A DNA stretch of 64,000 nucleotides from Dermacentor variabilis. Lineage: Eukaryota; Arthropoda; Arachnida; Ixodida; Ixodidae. The number at the start of each line of letters is the position of its first letter. The stretch's first letter is position 1. The translations under genes were made by a program, and so were the position numbers. Where the stretch lies: the NCBI RefSeq assembly GCF_050947875.1, contig NC_134572.1, forward strand, positions 155,517,105 to 155,581,104. Direction: 5' to 3'. The notes under the pieces were generated by a model. That model saw nothing but the letters and a program-made list of their open reading frames with translations. It was not told where the DNA came from and did not search any database. Below, piece after piece: positions 18,151-28,844 of this stretch.

Positions 18151-18768
18151 GCCATCATCATCATCATCATCATCAACCTGGTTACGCCCACTGCAGGGCA
18201 AAGGCCTCTCCCATACTTCTCCAACCACCCCGGTCATGTACTAATTGTGGCCATGCCGTCCCTGCAAACTTCTTAATCTCATCCGCCCACCTAACTTTCT
18301 GCCGCCCCCTGCTACGCTTCCCTTCCCGTGGGATCCAGTCCGTAACCCTTAATGACCATCGGTTATCTTCCCTCCTCATTACATGTCCTGCCCATGCCCA
18401 TTTCTTTTTCTTGATTTCAACTAAGATGTCATTAACTCGCGTTTGTTCCCTCACCCAATCTGCTCTTTTCTTATCCCTTAACGTTACACCCATCATTCTT
18501 CTTTCCATAGCTCGTTGTGTCGTCCTCAATTTGAGTAGAACCCTTTTCGTAAGCCTCCAGGTTTCTGCCCCGTACGTGAGTACTGGTAAGACACAGCTAT
18601 TATATACTTTTCTCTTCAGGGATAACGGCAACCTGCTGTTCATGATTTGGGAATGCCTGCCAAACGCACTCCAGCCCATTCTTATTCTTCTGATTATTTC
18701 CGTCTCATGATCCGGATCCGGCGTCACTACCTGCCCTAAGTAGATGTATTCCCTTACGACTACTACTT
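18151..18768 (-). mobile_element. RTE-like non-LTR 3' fragment nested in the CR1-like element
   Basis: A 5'-truncated insertion in - orientation. Its (ATG)n 3' end shows as CATCATCATC at 18152-18175. AAGCCA flanks both sides (18149-18154 and 18769-18774) and is a likely target-site duplication. The + strand CR1-like sequence lies on both sides. Confidence 0.82.
18182..18727 (-). pseudogene. RTE-like ORF2 C-terminal fragment (181 codons, open)
   Basis: The reading frame is open for 181 codons: EIIRRIRMGWSAFGRHSQIM, LPVLTYGAETWRLTKRVL, LRTTQRAMERRMMGVTLRDK, then KKKWAWAGHVMRREDNRWS and GRQKVRWADEIKKFAG. LTYGAETW and QRAMERRMLGV are the post-palm/thumb motifs of RTE-clade reverse transcriptases, and WxGHxxRRxDxRW follows in their C-terminus. 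The catalytic palm and endonuclease are absent by 5' truncation. The open frame suggests this copy is younger than its CR1-like host, but it cannot encode an active enzyme. Confidence 0.88.
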
Positions 18769-18774
18769 AAGCCA

Positions 18775-19462
18775 AAACTACTAATATTACTCTCCTTTGA
18801 TCGTCCTCACGCAGGAAATTAGGCTCACTGAGGCATAAACATAAAAGCTCTCCCCCAAGCACAAAACGCCTCGCATGTAATGCAATAATACAGTATAACT
18901 TGGAATTTGCATCTTAGGTTTGTGATCCGCACACTAAAAAATATTAACAATCTCGAGAAAATCCAAAGATTAGCCGTTCGTTTTATTTTGAACCGTTTTC
19001 GCCACTCTGACTAGCCAACTGAGCTAATGAATAAAAGTAAAATAAATCTTTAGAATGGCGAAGGAAAATCACGACTAAAATTTCTTTTGCACCAATCTAG
19101 CAAGAAATGTACTCTAGAACTAACAGACACCCATGCACCGTTATCTTCGCGTCCCACAAGGCAATACCGTTCACCCAACTTCACCCCTATCTTTGCCCGT
19201 ACTAACAATTTTAGATACTCTTTCTTTCCTCGCACGCTAACAGATTGGAACAACTTGCGACAGCCAATTTTCGATTCTAGAAGCACACTAAAATCTATTG
19301 ATAATTATTGTGAACAGTTTATGTCCTTGTACTTTACTATGTTAAATACCTGTGTGTTTTTTGCCACGCCTGTATTACTATGTCTTTCGTTGTGTACATT
19401 TCTCTGCAACACCCCTACTCCGGCTTGAGTAATTCCTTGACCTGCAGTATTTTCTAAGTAAA
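18775..19462 (+). pseudogene. CR1-like 3' end (RT C-terminus and tail)
   Basis: The frame carries LEKIQRLAVRFILNRF-like sequence near 18950-19000 and then an open block at 19087-19320: SSKKCTLELTDTHAPLSSRP, NNFRYSFFPRTLTDWNNL and LKSIDNYCEQFMSL. FRYSFFPRTxxxWNxLP is the hallmark of CR1/L2 3' ends. The element closes with GCAGTATTTTCTAAGTAAAT, the usual short-repeat tail. No palm motifs are present. Confidence 0.82.
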
Positions 19463-19490
19463 TGAAAAATGAAAGTGGATGAAAAAACAA

Positions 19491-19566
19491 CTTGCCGCAG
19501 GTGAGGAACCATCCCACATCTTCGCATTATGCGTGTGATGCTCTAACCAACTGACATATCGCGGCG
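19491..19566 (-). repeat. tRNA-like core within the tandem repeat (copy 2)
   Basis: On the - strand GCCGCGATATGTCAGTTGGT, TTAGAGCATCACACGC and GGGATGGTTCC resemble tRNA A and B boxes. The acceptor arm does not pair, so it is treated as repeat sequence. Confidence 0.6.
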
Positions 19567-19992
19567 TGGTTCCCAATTCGCTTTCTTGTGCATTCACGTG
19601 TGACTACTACAACTAATCTTGGCAGAGTTAGCCACCGCGCCCCGCACTATCCTTCGCGACGGATGTAGAACATCCTTTCAGCCGCAGGCGTGACGCGTAC
19701 GTGATCTTTCTGGGTGAAGGCAACTGGTCAATAAACCCGCACGTGCTACCTGAAGGCATCAATGTTGCCGCATTCGAATCCCTAGTTGTATCAGAACGAG
19801 AACTAAAGGGGTTTACGAAGGGGCCTTATTTTTATTATTGTTATCATGAGAAGCCCCCCATCAAACAAAGCCACCAATGAAAACATTGGGAACATTACTT
19901 GAACTTACTGAATTAAAGAAATGATCAATTACTTACTAATTGAAAAATGATATGATAAAACATGGCAATTAAAGTGGTTGAAGAAACTACTT

Positions 19993-20061
19993 CCCCAGGT
20001 GGCGAACGATGCCGCGTCCTCGCACGGGTGCGATGCTCTAACCAATTGAGCCACCGTGATG
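19993..20061 (-). repeat. tRNA-like core within the tandem repeat (copy 3)
   Basis: On the - strand GGTGGCTCAATTGGTTAGAG, then CATCGCACCCG, matches a tRNA A-box region best of the three copies. The B box is degraded. Confidence 0.6.
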
Positions 20062-20215
20062 CGGTTTCCCCATCCACTTTCTTGGGGTTATTATGTCTTA
20101 CCACTAGACATGACCTTGGTAGTGTTAGCCAGAGCCACCAATCACAAAACTTTGCGGCGGATTTGGAACATCCTTTCTGCCGCAGGCATCAGGAGTGTGG
20201 ACGTGTTCCCTATTT

Positions 20216-20960
20216 CCTAGGAACACTGCTACTGGCCGTCTGAAAACGTTGGCGGCTTGCAGAATTTCATTCCCAGTGTGGCCAGTATGCAAGTTCTTGT
20301 GGACTATCCTCTCTTCTTTGTTGAAAAAGCTTGGAAGCACGATCAGATATAGCTTGTCCATAAACGGAGAACACCTCACAAATTGTGTCTATAGCTGATG
20401 GGCCATCGAGCTTTGCCAAAGGCTTGAGGGCCCCGGTTCCGTGAGACAAGGGTTTTCAATGTACGTCGGTGTTTCAGGACAGGTGCAATGAGCGAAGTCC
20501 CATTATGATAAGTCAAGGCGCGAATGTAGGATGAGTAGACTCAACCTTCTTACGTACCTGCTAACTTGGCTCTGAAGATTCAGCAGAGCCCATCTCACGA
20601 TGGCTGTAGATGGCAATAGGTGCAACATTGAATGGGTAGAGCAACGCAACGTACTCCCGCCATCGAAACGAGTTATGTATCAGGTGTGTAGTGAAGGATT
20701 ACCTCAATTTCGATTTTCTTCATGAACACTCGCTGAAGTATCGCGTCGCCGCCGCCATGCCCACGTATGGCGTCAGAAATTCATGGCATTGAGGTGCTTG
20801 AAAACGCGGAGAAAGGCGTTATACAGCACCCAGACAACTTGCTCCTTTTTCCTGACAAGCACAGCCATGTAGTGGCGGTGACGACCAGTCCTCATGTAGT
20901 CTTCGATACTGGAAACCTGACGCCTTGTGTATGCGAACACTGAGAACTGTTGCCTTGCAT
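20216..20960. other. Unassigned region with short - strand open frames
   Basis: Two - strand frames (20449-20267 and 20967-20773) of 60-64 codons are open, but show no motif I recognise. The first has a vaguely Gag-like composition (AISDRASKLFQQRREDSPQE). Not annotated as genes. Confidence 0.3.
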
Positions 20961-20969
20961 GCCGCACAC

Positions 20970-21460
20970 CCAGTAGAGACGCAACTTGTTCAAAGGTTCG
21001 CTGAAGAGCGGCACATGCTCAATGTATTTTTGGCGCAACCTGGCAAAGCACCAGGCTGTGATCCTTCAAGAGCACTTCTGATCCTTGTGTTACTACGATC
21101 AGCATCGGATAGATATTAGGCATCTTTTATTGAGCGTGCTCCGGTAACAGAGTTCGAAGCCCACCGCCGAAATAAAGTTGATTACGTGGTATGCGGCAAT
21201 GTGCACATATGTGGCTCTTTGCAAGGAACCACTTTCGCCGCAACATGTGCCACTGTAAATGTGGAACTGGGTAGGTGCGGCTGTTTGATGACACTTTTTG
21301 ACGCCGACTTAGAGCAATGAGTATGTATGTGCCACTCGGTGTGTGCTGGTCTTCAGCGAACCTCCTTGATGCCACGTGGATCGTTGGGTGCGTTCCAATT
21401 GGTGTGTGTCGCTTTTCAATGAACATATCTGACACAAATTTGACTAACTGGCTATATGGC
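20970..21460. repeat. Degenerate minisatellite present in both orientations
   Basis: A unit of roughly 70 bp, with the consensus blocks ATGTGCCACTCGGTGTGTGC and CTTCAGCGAACCTCCTTGAT, recurs at about 21315-21385 and 21390-21440 with variation. GTTCGCTGAAGAGCGGCACA at about 20995-21015 is the same block reversed. The two orientations flank an unrelated spacer. No coding function is visible. Confidence 0.55.
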
Positions 21461-21623
21461 ACTAATAATGTGGTTATCAACAGGTACGAAAAAGGTGCTT
21501 GAAATTCCTTGGATGTTGGGTAGAATTTAATCCAACTCTCAAGCTTTTCTCAAAGAGAGCAAACCCGCGCTTTAGGAGCCTGCGCCAAAAATGCAGTCAG
21601 AATGTGCCGCTACAACGAATGTA

Positions 21624-21741
21624 TTTCACGCCAAATTTTTAGCAAGCTAAGCCAAAAATGCAGTGGGTATCTGCCGGTCATCAATGACCGGCACATACTC
21701 AGTGCATTTGTGGCTTAGCTTGCTAAAAATTTGGCGTGAAA
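21624..21741. repeat. Near-perfect 58-bp inverted repeat (hairpin), 2-base loop
   Basis: Left arm 21624-21681 and right arm 21684-21741 match as reverse complements at 54 of 58 positions. The arms start TTTCACGCCAAATTTTTAGC. The loop is CA (21682-21683). The inner ends carry the GTGCCGGT/ATGACCGGCA words related to the neighbouring minisatellite. Confidence 0.9.
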
Positions 21742-22122
21742 GTAGAGGACACTTCTGAGTGAAAGCAGGCACTGCCACGCAAGATCTACTCGTCTCGGAA
21801 GCCATGCGCGAACTCCTTCGCAGCACTGTTATGTGGCGCAGCGCGTCCAGACTGAAGCACCAGAGAGGTGCCCGGTTTCCGTATTGAGTTTCTCGTGGCT
21901 AGCACGCACTGGCGCCGTGGGTATTCATTTCGGAGGCCACACGCAGGTTTCGCCGCGGTACGACTAAATGGCACAGAGTGTTCTCATGGGAGCGCAAAAG
22001 TGGAGCACCGCTGCACTACACGTCTCATAGATAACTTGTGTCAATGGTGGCAATACGCTATTTTGGCATATTGAATTATTTCCACATGCCTTACACACTC
22101 GTCAGACATGGTGAGGTAGACT
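21742..22122. other. Unassigned region
   Basis: No coding or repeat pattern recognised. Confidence 0.3.
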
Positions 22123-22843
22123 TTAAGAGGAAGCTTTAGTTCGGGCCCAACACCGATGCGGCCTGTCCAAATACGTGTAAAACGCAAAACGTTTTTCTGA
22201 GATAGCACCTGGACCAATTCTACTGAAGTTTGTTGCATTTGAGAGAAAAAGTTAAATTCCAGTGACAGTCGGAAGCGGAATTTCGATGTAGGACTTGCTT
22301 TTTGTTAAAACGCTTTTTAAATATTCGACAGTTTAAAGAAATAGAAGCACGAAGTTTATAAGTTCATAGCTCTGTACGAAAGCAGATATCGTGGTTCTGT
22401 AAAAGGCACACATTAGGTCATTCAAAGCGGACAAATTAGATAAGTCATTTTACCTCTTTCGTGAATTTGTTACGTTGTTTACAAGGGTTCTGCAAAAGCT
22501 CTATTTCCATATCATTAAATTTCTTGATATTCATGTGTAACTTTTGTCCGCTTTAGATGCACTATTAGACGCGATTCCCATAATTGTATTATCTTTTCCG
22601 TTTGTTCAGTTACGGAGTTGTAAACTTACTAGTTTCGTTTTTCAAAAGTTTTGACTTTCGACAATTTTTAATAAAAAAATAACGACCTAATTAAAAAATT
22701 AGAAACCAACAGACACTAGATTTTACGTTCTTCTTTTAGATGCAACAAACCTCGTCAAACTTGGTGCAGTGGTTGCCGATAAAAACGAATTCACGTTTTA
22801 CATGTATTTAAATAGGAGCGCCCGGCCTAAAGCTTCCTGTTAA
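22123..22843. mobile_element. MITE-like element with TTAA ends, copy 1
   Basis: The 721-bp unit begins TTAAGAGGAAGCTTTAGTTC and ends GGCCTAAAGCTTCCTGTTAA, so the ends are inverted repeats (AGGAAGCTTTAG...CTAAAGCTTCCT) flanked by TTAA. The interior is AT-rich and noncoding: GTTGCATTTGAGAGAAAAAG, GCGGACAAATT, TTTTGTCCGCTTTAGAT, GCAGTGGTTGC. The same blocks occur in the same order in the copy at 47310. TTAA is the target duplicated by piggyBac-type transposases, so a non-autonomous piggyBac-like MITE is plausible. It is also possible that TTAA is part of the inverted repeat and the duplication is TA. Confidence 0.82.
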
Positions 22844-23780
22844 TGTTTTTCTGGTCGCTATTGTTTTTTTTATGGGTAACATTTTTCTATTATTGCAATT
22901 CTATAATGCAGCATCGTATTGCATCCTTTCTAGAAATATTTTGGTGCTGGGTATATCTGTTTTCAATCCTGATAATTGGGTGTGAAATTACCTGTGATAA
23001 TTACTAACTTTGAGCTGTGAATAAATGATCCTCAGCTGCCTTGATCAGTTTTTCATGCCTAAGCGTATCCAAGATGACATTTGTGGTTTAGGCATACCTA
23101 TTTTTACCTAACCGCTTTCATGTCAAATATTGCTTTTTTGTATGTCTAAGACGAATCAAATAATGTCAGAAACGCATCAAATCATATAGTTTTGAATAGG
23201 AATAGTCGGAGTGCGTATACAACCGAAGTTATTGCAGTTGTTCAAGATTACACTATTATAACGCAAATTACCATTGAAACATTGCGTGTGCACATAAGAT
23301 ACTTTGCCCCGACCCCTACTCACCACCTCCCAAGTCTGACAGTATAAAGGCCGCACACGAAATTCAGCGCAACTGCCATCGCGCACCCTGCCTCTCTCAG
23401 GTCAGGTTACGTGCCTGTGGGAAGACCTACAATTCGTCCAGGATGTGTGAGCCCTACTCAAGTAAACCTTACAATACCAGGGCTTCGGAAGAAGCCGGAT
23501 TTGCTGTCGTCTTGACTCAAGCTGCTTACTTCTCTGGTACGAGAAATTCACCGACGGCACACACGTCAGTACTGGTGGATAAACTCCATCAACCAGTTCG
23601 GGTGGGGCTGTAGTTGAACCAATCACGGGAATAACCTAGTTGTTCAAAACTTGCCATATTACTACGCCTACAGTTCCAGAGCTCGCCGCTTTCCGCGACG
23701 CGCTTGATGTGATAAGGGCTTAAAGTCTTCGAAAATAGTCAATATATTGCGATTGAAGGCCCGCCTTGCAATGTGTGCAG
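22844..23780. other. Unassigned AT-rich region
   Basis: No domain-bearing frame found. 64-74-codon open frames on the - strand (for example 23626-23402) have no recognisable motif. Confidence 0.3.
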
Positions 23781-23789
23781 TCGTTTCTC

Positions 23790-24520
23790 CGGCATGAAAG
23801 TCACGACCAGTTCACGTGAAAGATCATGGAACTTGTCCATCACTTGAGAGAAAAAGGCAATGATATCTCCTTTCAATGGATACCAGGTCATGGCGGTATC
23901 ACAGGGAATGACGAGGGAATCGAAGCAGCTAGGGCGTCAAATAAAGAAGGCCGCTAAGTCCCCATTCCTCTCTCAAGGACTGACGCTGCGAGAAAACTTC
24001 GCATTTCAGTACGCACGCTCTCCATAGCAGGGCGGAATGCCGCACATACGAGGCGCATCATACTGCACAGACTAAACCCTTCACTGCAACTCAGATCTCT
24101 GGCCGGACTGAACTGACGCCAAGTGTCTCTTCTGTGTCTGTTATGGCTGGGAGTCGCCTTCACAAAAGCTTATTCAGCACTAATTCGAATGGCTGATAGT
24201 CCGGCATGCGATGTTTGCGGATGCGAAGAGAACGTTGACCACTTATTGTGCGACTGCCCTCAATTTCAAGCAGAAAGGAAATGTTTGTCCAAGACATTGA
24301 ATAAATTAGATGATCGTCATCTGAGGGAACAGAGAGTACTAGAGCACCGCCCCCACCATTCATCGGCTCAGAAGGCAGTGAAGGCAATTTTGTGCTTTCT
24401 CAGAACGTCTTCTTTGCATGAGTGGCTTTGACTGAATGACTGTCTGTGCACGTCTCCATACCCTCTCTTTCTCTCCCTTCTCTCTCTATCCTTCTCCCTT
24501 CCCCCAGACGAGGATACCCA
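23790..24520 (+). pseudogene. Non-LTR ORF2 3' fragment (RNase H end and Cys/His domain)
   Basis: The frame reads MELVHHLREKGNDISFQWIP, then GHGGITGNDEGIEAARAS (23826-23940), the distal RNase H motif WIPGH...GNDEADxAA. A stop and frame change follow near 23958. The terminal domain is open at 24123-24431: LCLLWLGVAFTKAYSAL and CDVCGCEENVDHLLCDCPQF, matching the C-terminal Cys/His domain of NL-1. A CT-rich stretch from 24440 to 24520 may be the decayed tail. It is a 5'-truncated copy of an NL-1-related family with at least one frameshift. Confidence 0.82.
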
Positions 24521-25430
24521 ACCACACTGCTGTTTTATGTTAACATTCCTGCCTTCCATATATCCCTCTCTTTCTCTCTTTTGAGTAATAAACAGCCGTT
24601 ATCACATTTATTACAGAATGATGTTCACATTCTAGTATTCCTAAAGAAAGCAAGTTTCTGTCAGTACATAGTACGTTTGAAGCCTTGTTTATGAAAACAC
24701 AAATGCCCTTGCAAATAAGTAGTTTCTGCACATGCGCAGCATTGTTCAAGAACCGCAAATGATCGCCCTTTAGCATGTGAAGTATGGCTACTTGAGCGAC
24801 GAAACGTACTCGACAACGCAAGTTCTCATGTTTCATGTCTACGCTATGCCCGCGGAGGACAAAGCTTACTGTACCTTCGCTGAAATTTTATGCTTAACTG
24901 GCATTTTCAAACATTCAAAAAGTATTAGAAAAATATTCGCGCTTACAAATTTTGAATATTTAATTAGGAGACTGAATCAAATAGGACACTATTCGTTATT
25001 TGAATGTGTCGAATGTGTGTACACTTCTACCCGCTAGCGTTGGTATATCATCATGTATATAGCAATATCATACCATATCATATGCGATAACATATCATGA
25101 CGTAGAGGTGGGCTTTCCGCTATATGGTCTCGCTTCGAAAAATATACGCATGTTAGTGTCATATACTTAGATAGCTCTACCAAAGTATCGGCACTTGATT
25201 TTCAGAAACTAGGTTATCCTGAAATGTGGCATGTGTACGTTGGACTCCAGAAAAAATTGTAGATAGCCCCGATTGTTAAGATTTCCCGTTTCCTGACAGG
25301 ATTCTCTTCGATTTGCCTTTGAAGTGCTGGTAATGTTTTGGCCTTGGCCGGAAGCACTAGTTGTTTACCCTGCTTATGTGTTTATGTGCCCATGGCGTCC
25401 AAAATAATGGTTCTCTAAGCTTTCCTTAAT
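24521..25430. other. Unassigned AT-rich region with an ATATCAT cluster
   Basis: No coding motif. The words ATATCAT or ATATCATA recur about five times between 25046 and 25098, a small local repeat. An 86-codon + frame (24777-25037) has no recognisable feature. Confidence 0.35.
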
Positions 25431-25479
25431 GCCTCCAAATGATCAAGGCACTTATGCAATACCTTAGAAAGGCATGCAG

Positions 25480-26045
25480 AGCCCAAGACGAGAATACTCA
25501 CAGGCGCCAACATAAGATCGACCAAGACGGTAAATTATGTTTGCCCCGAAGGTTACGCGGAGCAAAACGTCATTGCTACACAGGATTCGGCCGGGCGTTG
25601 CTTTCACCCGTAGGTACGCGCACCTCGCCGGCCAATCGAACAACCGTGATTGTGAACACTGCCAGATGCCTGAAACACTGGCACACATACTGTACGATTG
25701 CCCAGCATATATGCTGGAGCGAAGGACGTTAGAATGTTTCCTAGCCAGCGTTGGCAGGCAACCATTGTCCGAGGAAGCTATCCTCGGCCCATGGCCTGAC
25801 AGTGCAGCTTGAATGCGTGCAACTAAAGTGTTGTTGAAGTTTCTGCAGGACATCGAGCTCGACGATTGCCTCCAGCAAGGCAACTGTCTCATATATATAA
25901 CCACTCACCACTTCTCTTGTCATTATCATCCATCCCAGGAAACTCACTCCCCTTCCTGCATTCCCAGTGCAGAGTACCATACTAGAGCACACTAGCTCAG
26001 GACGACCTGTCTGTCTTTCCTGTCAATAAATTCTCTCTCTCTATC
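25480..26045 (+). pseudogene. Non-LTR ORF2 3' end with (CT)n tail
   Basis: The open block 25537-25812 reads TRSKTSLLHRIRPGVAFTRR and CEHCQMPETLAHILYDCPAY, then EEAILGPWPDSAA. This is the same CxxC...H...C terminal domain as NL-1 (which has CEFCEVPETLEHAFGVCPAY). A TGA ends the frame where NL-1-type proteins continue for about 20 residues (VLLKFLQDIELDD is still visible beyond). The UTR ends with AATAAATTCTCTCTCTCTAT at 26024-26045, a 3' tail of the same type. Everything upstream of the terminal domain is missing, so this is a 5'-truncated insertion. Confidence 0.85.
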
Positions 26046-28840
26046 TCCCCGAATGTACAAGAACTTGGAAAGGGCCGCATTTTTTAACGTGCGGTGTGTT
26101 GCATGTGGCTCCAGCCACATTACTTCATGGTGTCCTGCTTTTAGAAGAGTTTCGCAGAGGAAGGTTCAGGTTATCGCCAACTGCATGTTGTGTTCGTCTT
26201 AGATACTGACCACCAACACGTTAGAGATGTCACCGTAAATCTATCTGACTAGCGTATTTCGGCAGCAGGAGTTATTGCCGTCTGTACACTTTAGTGTGTC
26301 GCGCACAGGGTTCTACACTAGACTAGCGAGTGAAGTCCTTCAAGAGCAATCGATGGGACTGGCTATCAATTCGTGCACTGTTGCCTAGGCTGAGTCCATG
26401 CGAGAAAGAAATATATCTCTTTTCGGCCCTCCTTCTCTCCTTCTTTCCTAGGAGCATGATCGGTGCTTAACATAGGCGGAGACGCTCACGCGGCTTCGGG
26501 AACCACCGATAAGTACGAAATAATACTGAGTTCAACTGTGAGGCCGCAAACAGGAGGGCTTTACGTAGAAGCACAGCTTGAAAACTGAAATTCAATAGCA
26601 GAAGGGTTGTATCATCCTGCTTACAGAAAAACTCAGCAGGAGTCCTGGCATTGGGTGGATGTGTTTACGAAGACAACGAATAGTGATTACGACTTGGACG
26701 TAAAAGGAGGACTCAGATTTTTTTATTTCCGTCTCTTAAATCGGAGCTTTTCTTCTCCAGCCGACTTTAAGATTACGTTAAAAGAATAAAGATACGGGCT
26801 GAACGCGCAGCGGCTTGGGACATCCCGCATGAATCTTTCCAATAGCAGCGAGTGAAGCACAGTATGTTTCGATAGAAAGAACACTATAAGCATTTTGATG
26901 TCAATAAAAACTAAGTAAAGCATATTTAGAGGCTCCATTCGCTGTCGCGGATAGTACGTTCCTCAATTTTTTTATATCTTCTGTCCTAAATTCGTGCAGA
27001 ATTAAAGAATGTTGTTGCCCAGGTTACTCTCACTCTAATCATGGGATAATGTTGTCATACTTTGCCGTTTAAGTTTCTCAATCATTTTATACGTGTTATG
27101 CTCCAGTACGCTTCTGAAGACTTCACCGGCCTACGCTAACTGCATGTTGCTGAGATGTTACAGACGCTATGTCTGCTAGCCGGATGCTCTTCCAGTCAAA
27201 CTTGTTGTAGCTTTTCTTGTGACTAATGAGATTCCTGAAGCCTTTCTAACATAGTTGTAATAACCGATGTGGACGCCGCAGCAGCTTTTGCAAGATTCCT
27301 TTATCGCGCGAAAAACAAGGGTTTATGTAGGCACGGTGCATCGCTTATTCGCACACGTGCGATGGGTTTAAACAAGGGAGACATGCGCACAGGATAGCCA
27401 ACTCAGTCACGTCGCTCTGTTAACACAATAGTCATGAAGTATCGCTCGCCTCTTATGCTAAGCAATGTTTCTGTGACCATGACTGTTGTTGTTTGACATA
27501 GTTTTTTAGCTCCTACGAAGTAGGTCAGGGATGCTTGCTTGGCATGACAAGAACATCAAGTGCAACATCGAACAGTTCACCTTATCAAGGTAGCTTTCAG
27601 CACCTCACATTTCCTGACTGAAATAAGGATCAATAGCGTGAATTACCAGGAGTACATCTTCATCATTTTTGTGTCCCCCTGTACACGCAAACGGAAACAT
27701 GAAAATGCAATTTGAATTCGACCGGTTGGTGGGAGATATAGCGTTACATAGCAGCGCAAATAAAAAACGCGACACCAAGAACGGTTGTCGTCCTTTGTTT
27801 ACCCTAGAGCAGGTGGTGCTTGTCCGTAAAGCTTTGAGACACAGATAAGACAGGCACAGAAGTTTTAAGAAGCATGGATATTTTTTATGTTGGTACATTC
27901 GAGGGCGTGATGAAAACAGCGCGCCTAGAATGCGATGCTAAATAGAGACGTGTCTTTTTGCATAATGCATAAGAACTTGTGTTTGATGCAAAAACTCTGA
28001 AACGAGGACCAAAGAAAAGGCTGATTCGCAAAACCTCCATGTGTCTCGGCCTTCTTCGTAAACGAAATCGACTAAGGCGCAATAAACAGACAAGCGGTGA
28101 ATAACTAACAGAAATGCAAGCGGGAACTTGCAATTCAATGTTATATTCAGTTGAAACAAAATCTTTCTCGAGCGTATTGGCTACATTATATGTTCGGTTT
28201 CTAACCAAGGTGACAACAGTGGCCACACTGTTTTATGCGTGCTTATTTATCACTGACATCGTCCTGTACTTCTGCCGCTTCTTTCATTTAAAGAAAAGTC
28301 TAAAATCACTTGTTTTTGGCTCCCTCCTTGAAGTTTTCCTTGACATTGTTTATCATAATTTCAATCTACAGCTTTTTCTTTGCCCTTTCTAACCGCTTAG
28401 CTCGGCCTTTCGCGCATCAGTGTGTAGCGTAGAGAGAATTTTTGTAGAAAAACAGCTTCGCCCTGAAGCACGCAAAATTCGAATATTGCTGCAATGTCTA
28501 GTGTGACTACTGACTGAATAACGGATAAAGACGGACAGACTTCTTGAATCAGAAACCATATTTAGATTCGTGGTCAAGTCGTTGGGCTCATTCCTTCATC
28601 ATAATTTCACTGGTCCCACTCCTTGTCCCTTATGCCACCGTCGTCACTCCGTCAAACTAATTCCCTCATCCCATCATCCTGTTGGCAGCAAACTTACGAG
28701 CAAAAGTGATATATAAATACGAATGTATACGGACTAAAACCACAACCTAATCATAAGGCCTAATCATCCTCCTATATTGGAGGACTCTAGCATAATTTTC
28801 ATATCATTGAGTGCTTCAGTGTAAAAAAAAATATTTAATT
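26046..28840. other. Unassigned 2.8-kb region
   Basis: No recognisable domain in any frame. Open frames of 60-113 codons (for example 28226-27885 on - and 28114-28392 on +) overlap each other on opposite strands and lack motifs. The 28114 frame is hydrophobic (FYACLFITDIVLYFCRFF), which AT-rich noncoding DNA often gives. It could be unique intergenic sequence or very old repeats. Confidence 0.3.
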
Positions 28841-28844
28841 ACAG

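Larger units (their letters stand above)
16391..19462 (+). mobile_element. CR1-like non-LTR retrotransposon, internally deleted, interrupted by an RTE-like fragment
   Basis: In + orientation the element contains an ORF1 remnant (about 16800-17316), an endonuclease remnant (17505-18150) and, after the RTE-like insertion, a typical CR1/L2 3' end (18775-19462). Almost the whole reverse transcriptase is missing between the endonuclease and the 3' block. TAAATG at 16384-16389 and 19459-19464 may be a short target-site duplication within the tandem repeat, though the tail (CTAAGTAAATGA) could mimic it. Confidence 0.8.
19463..20215. repeat. Tandem repeat with tRNA-like core, second part (about 1.6 units)
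   Basis: The array interrupted at 16389 resumes with AAAGTGGATGAAAAAACAAC and a tRNA-like core, followed by two landmark copies (GGATGT(A)GAACATCC, then GCCGCAGGC) near 19670 and 20155, about 485 bp apart. CAATAAACCCGCACGTGCTA, TTATCATGAGAAGCC and GAATTAAAGAAATGATCAA match unit 1 blocks. Confidence 0.75.

Noticed and set aside
15936..20061. tRNA-like sequences as functional tRNA genes
   Set aside because: A-box-like parts are good, but B boxes and acceptor arms are degraded and each lies in a repeated unit, so they are tRNA-derived repeats.
20267..20967. Short - strand ORFs at 20449-20267 and 20967-20773 as host exons or gag
   Set aside because: 60-64 codons, no motif, no splice context. 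The Gag-like composition of the first is too weak.
27605..28392. ORFs of 92-113 codons on both strands as genes
   Set aside because: They overlap on opposite strands and contain no family motif. The hydrophobic + strand frame is what AT-rich noncoding DNA commonly gives.
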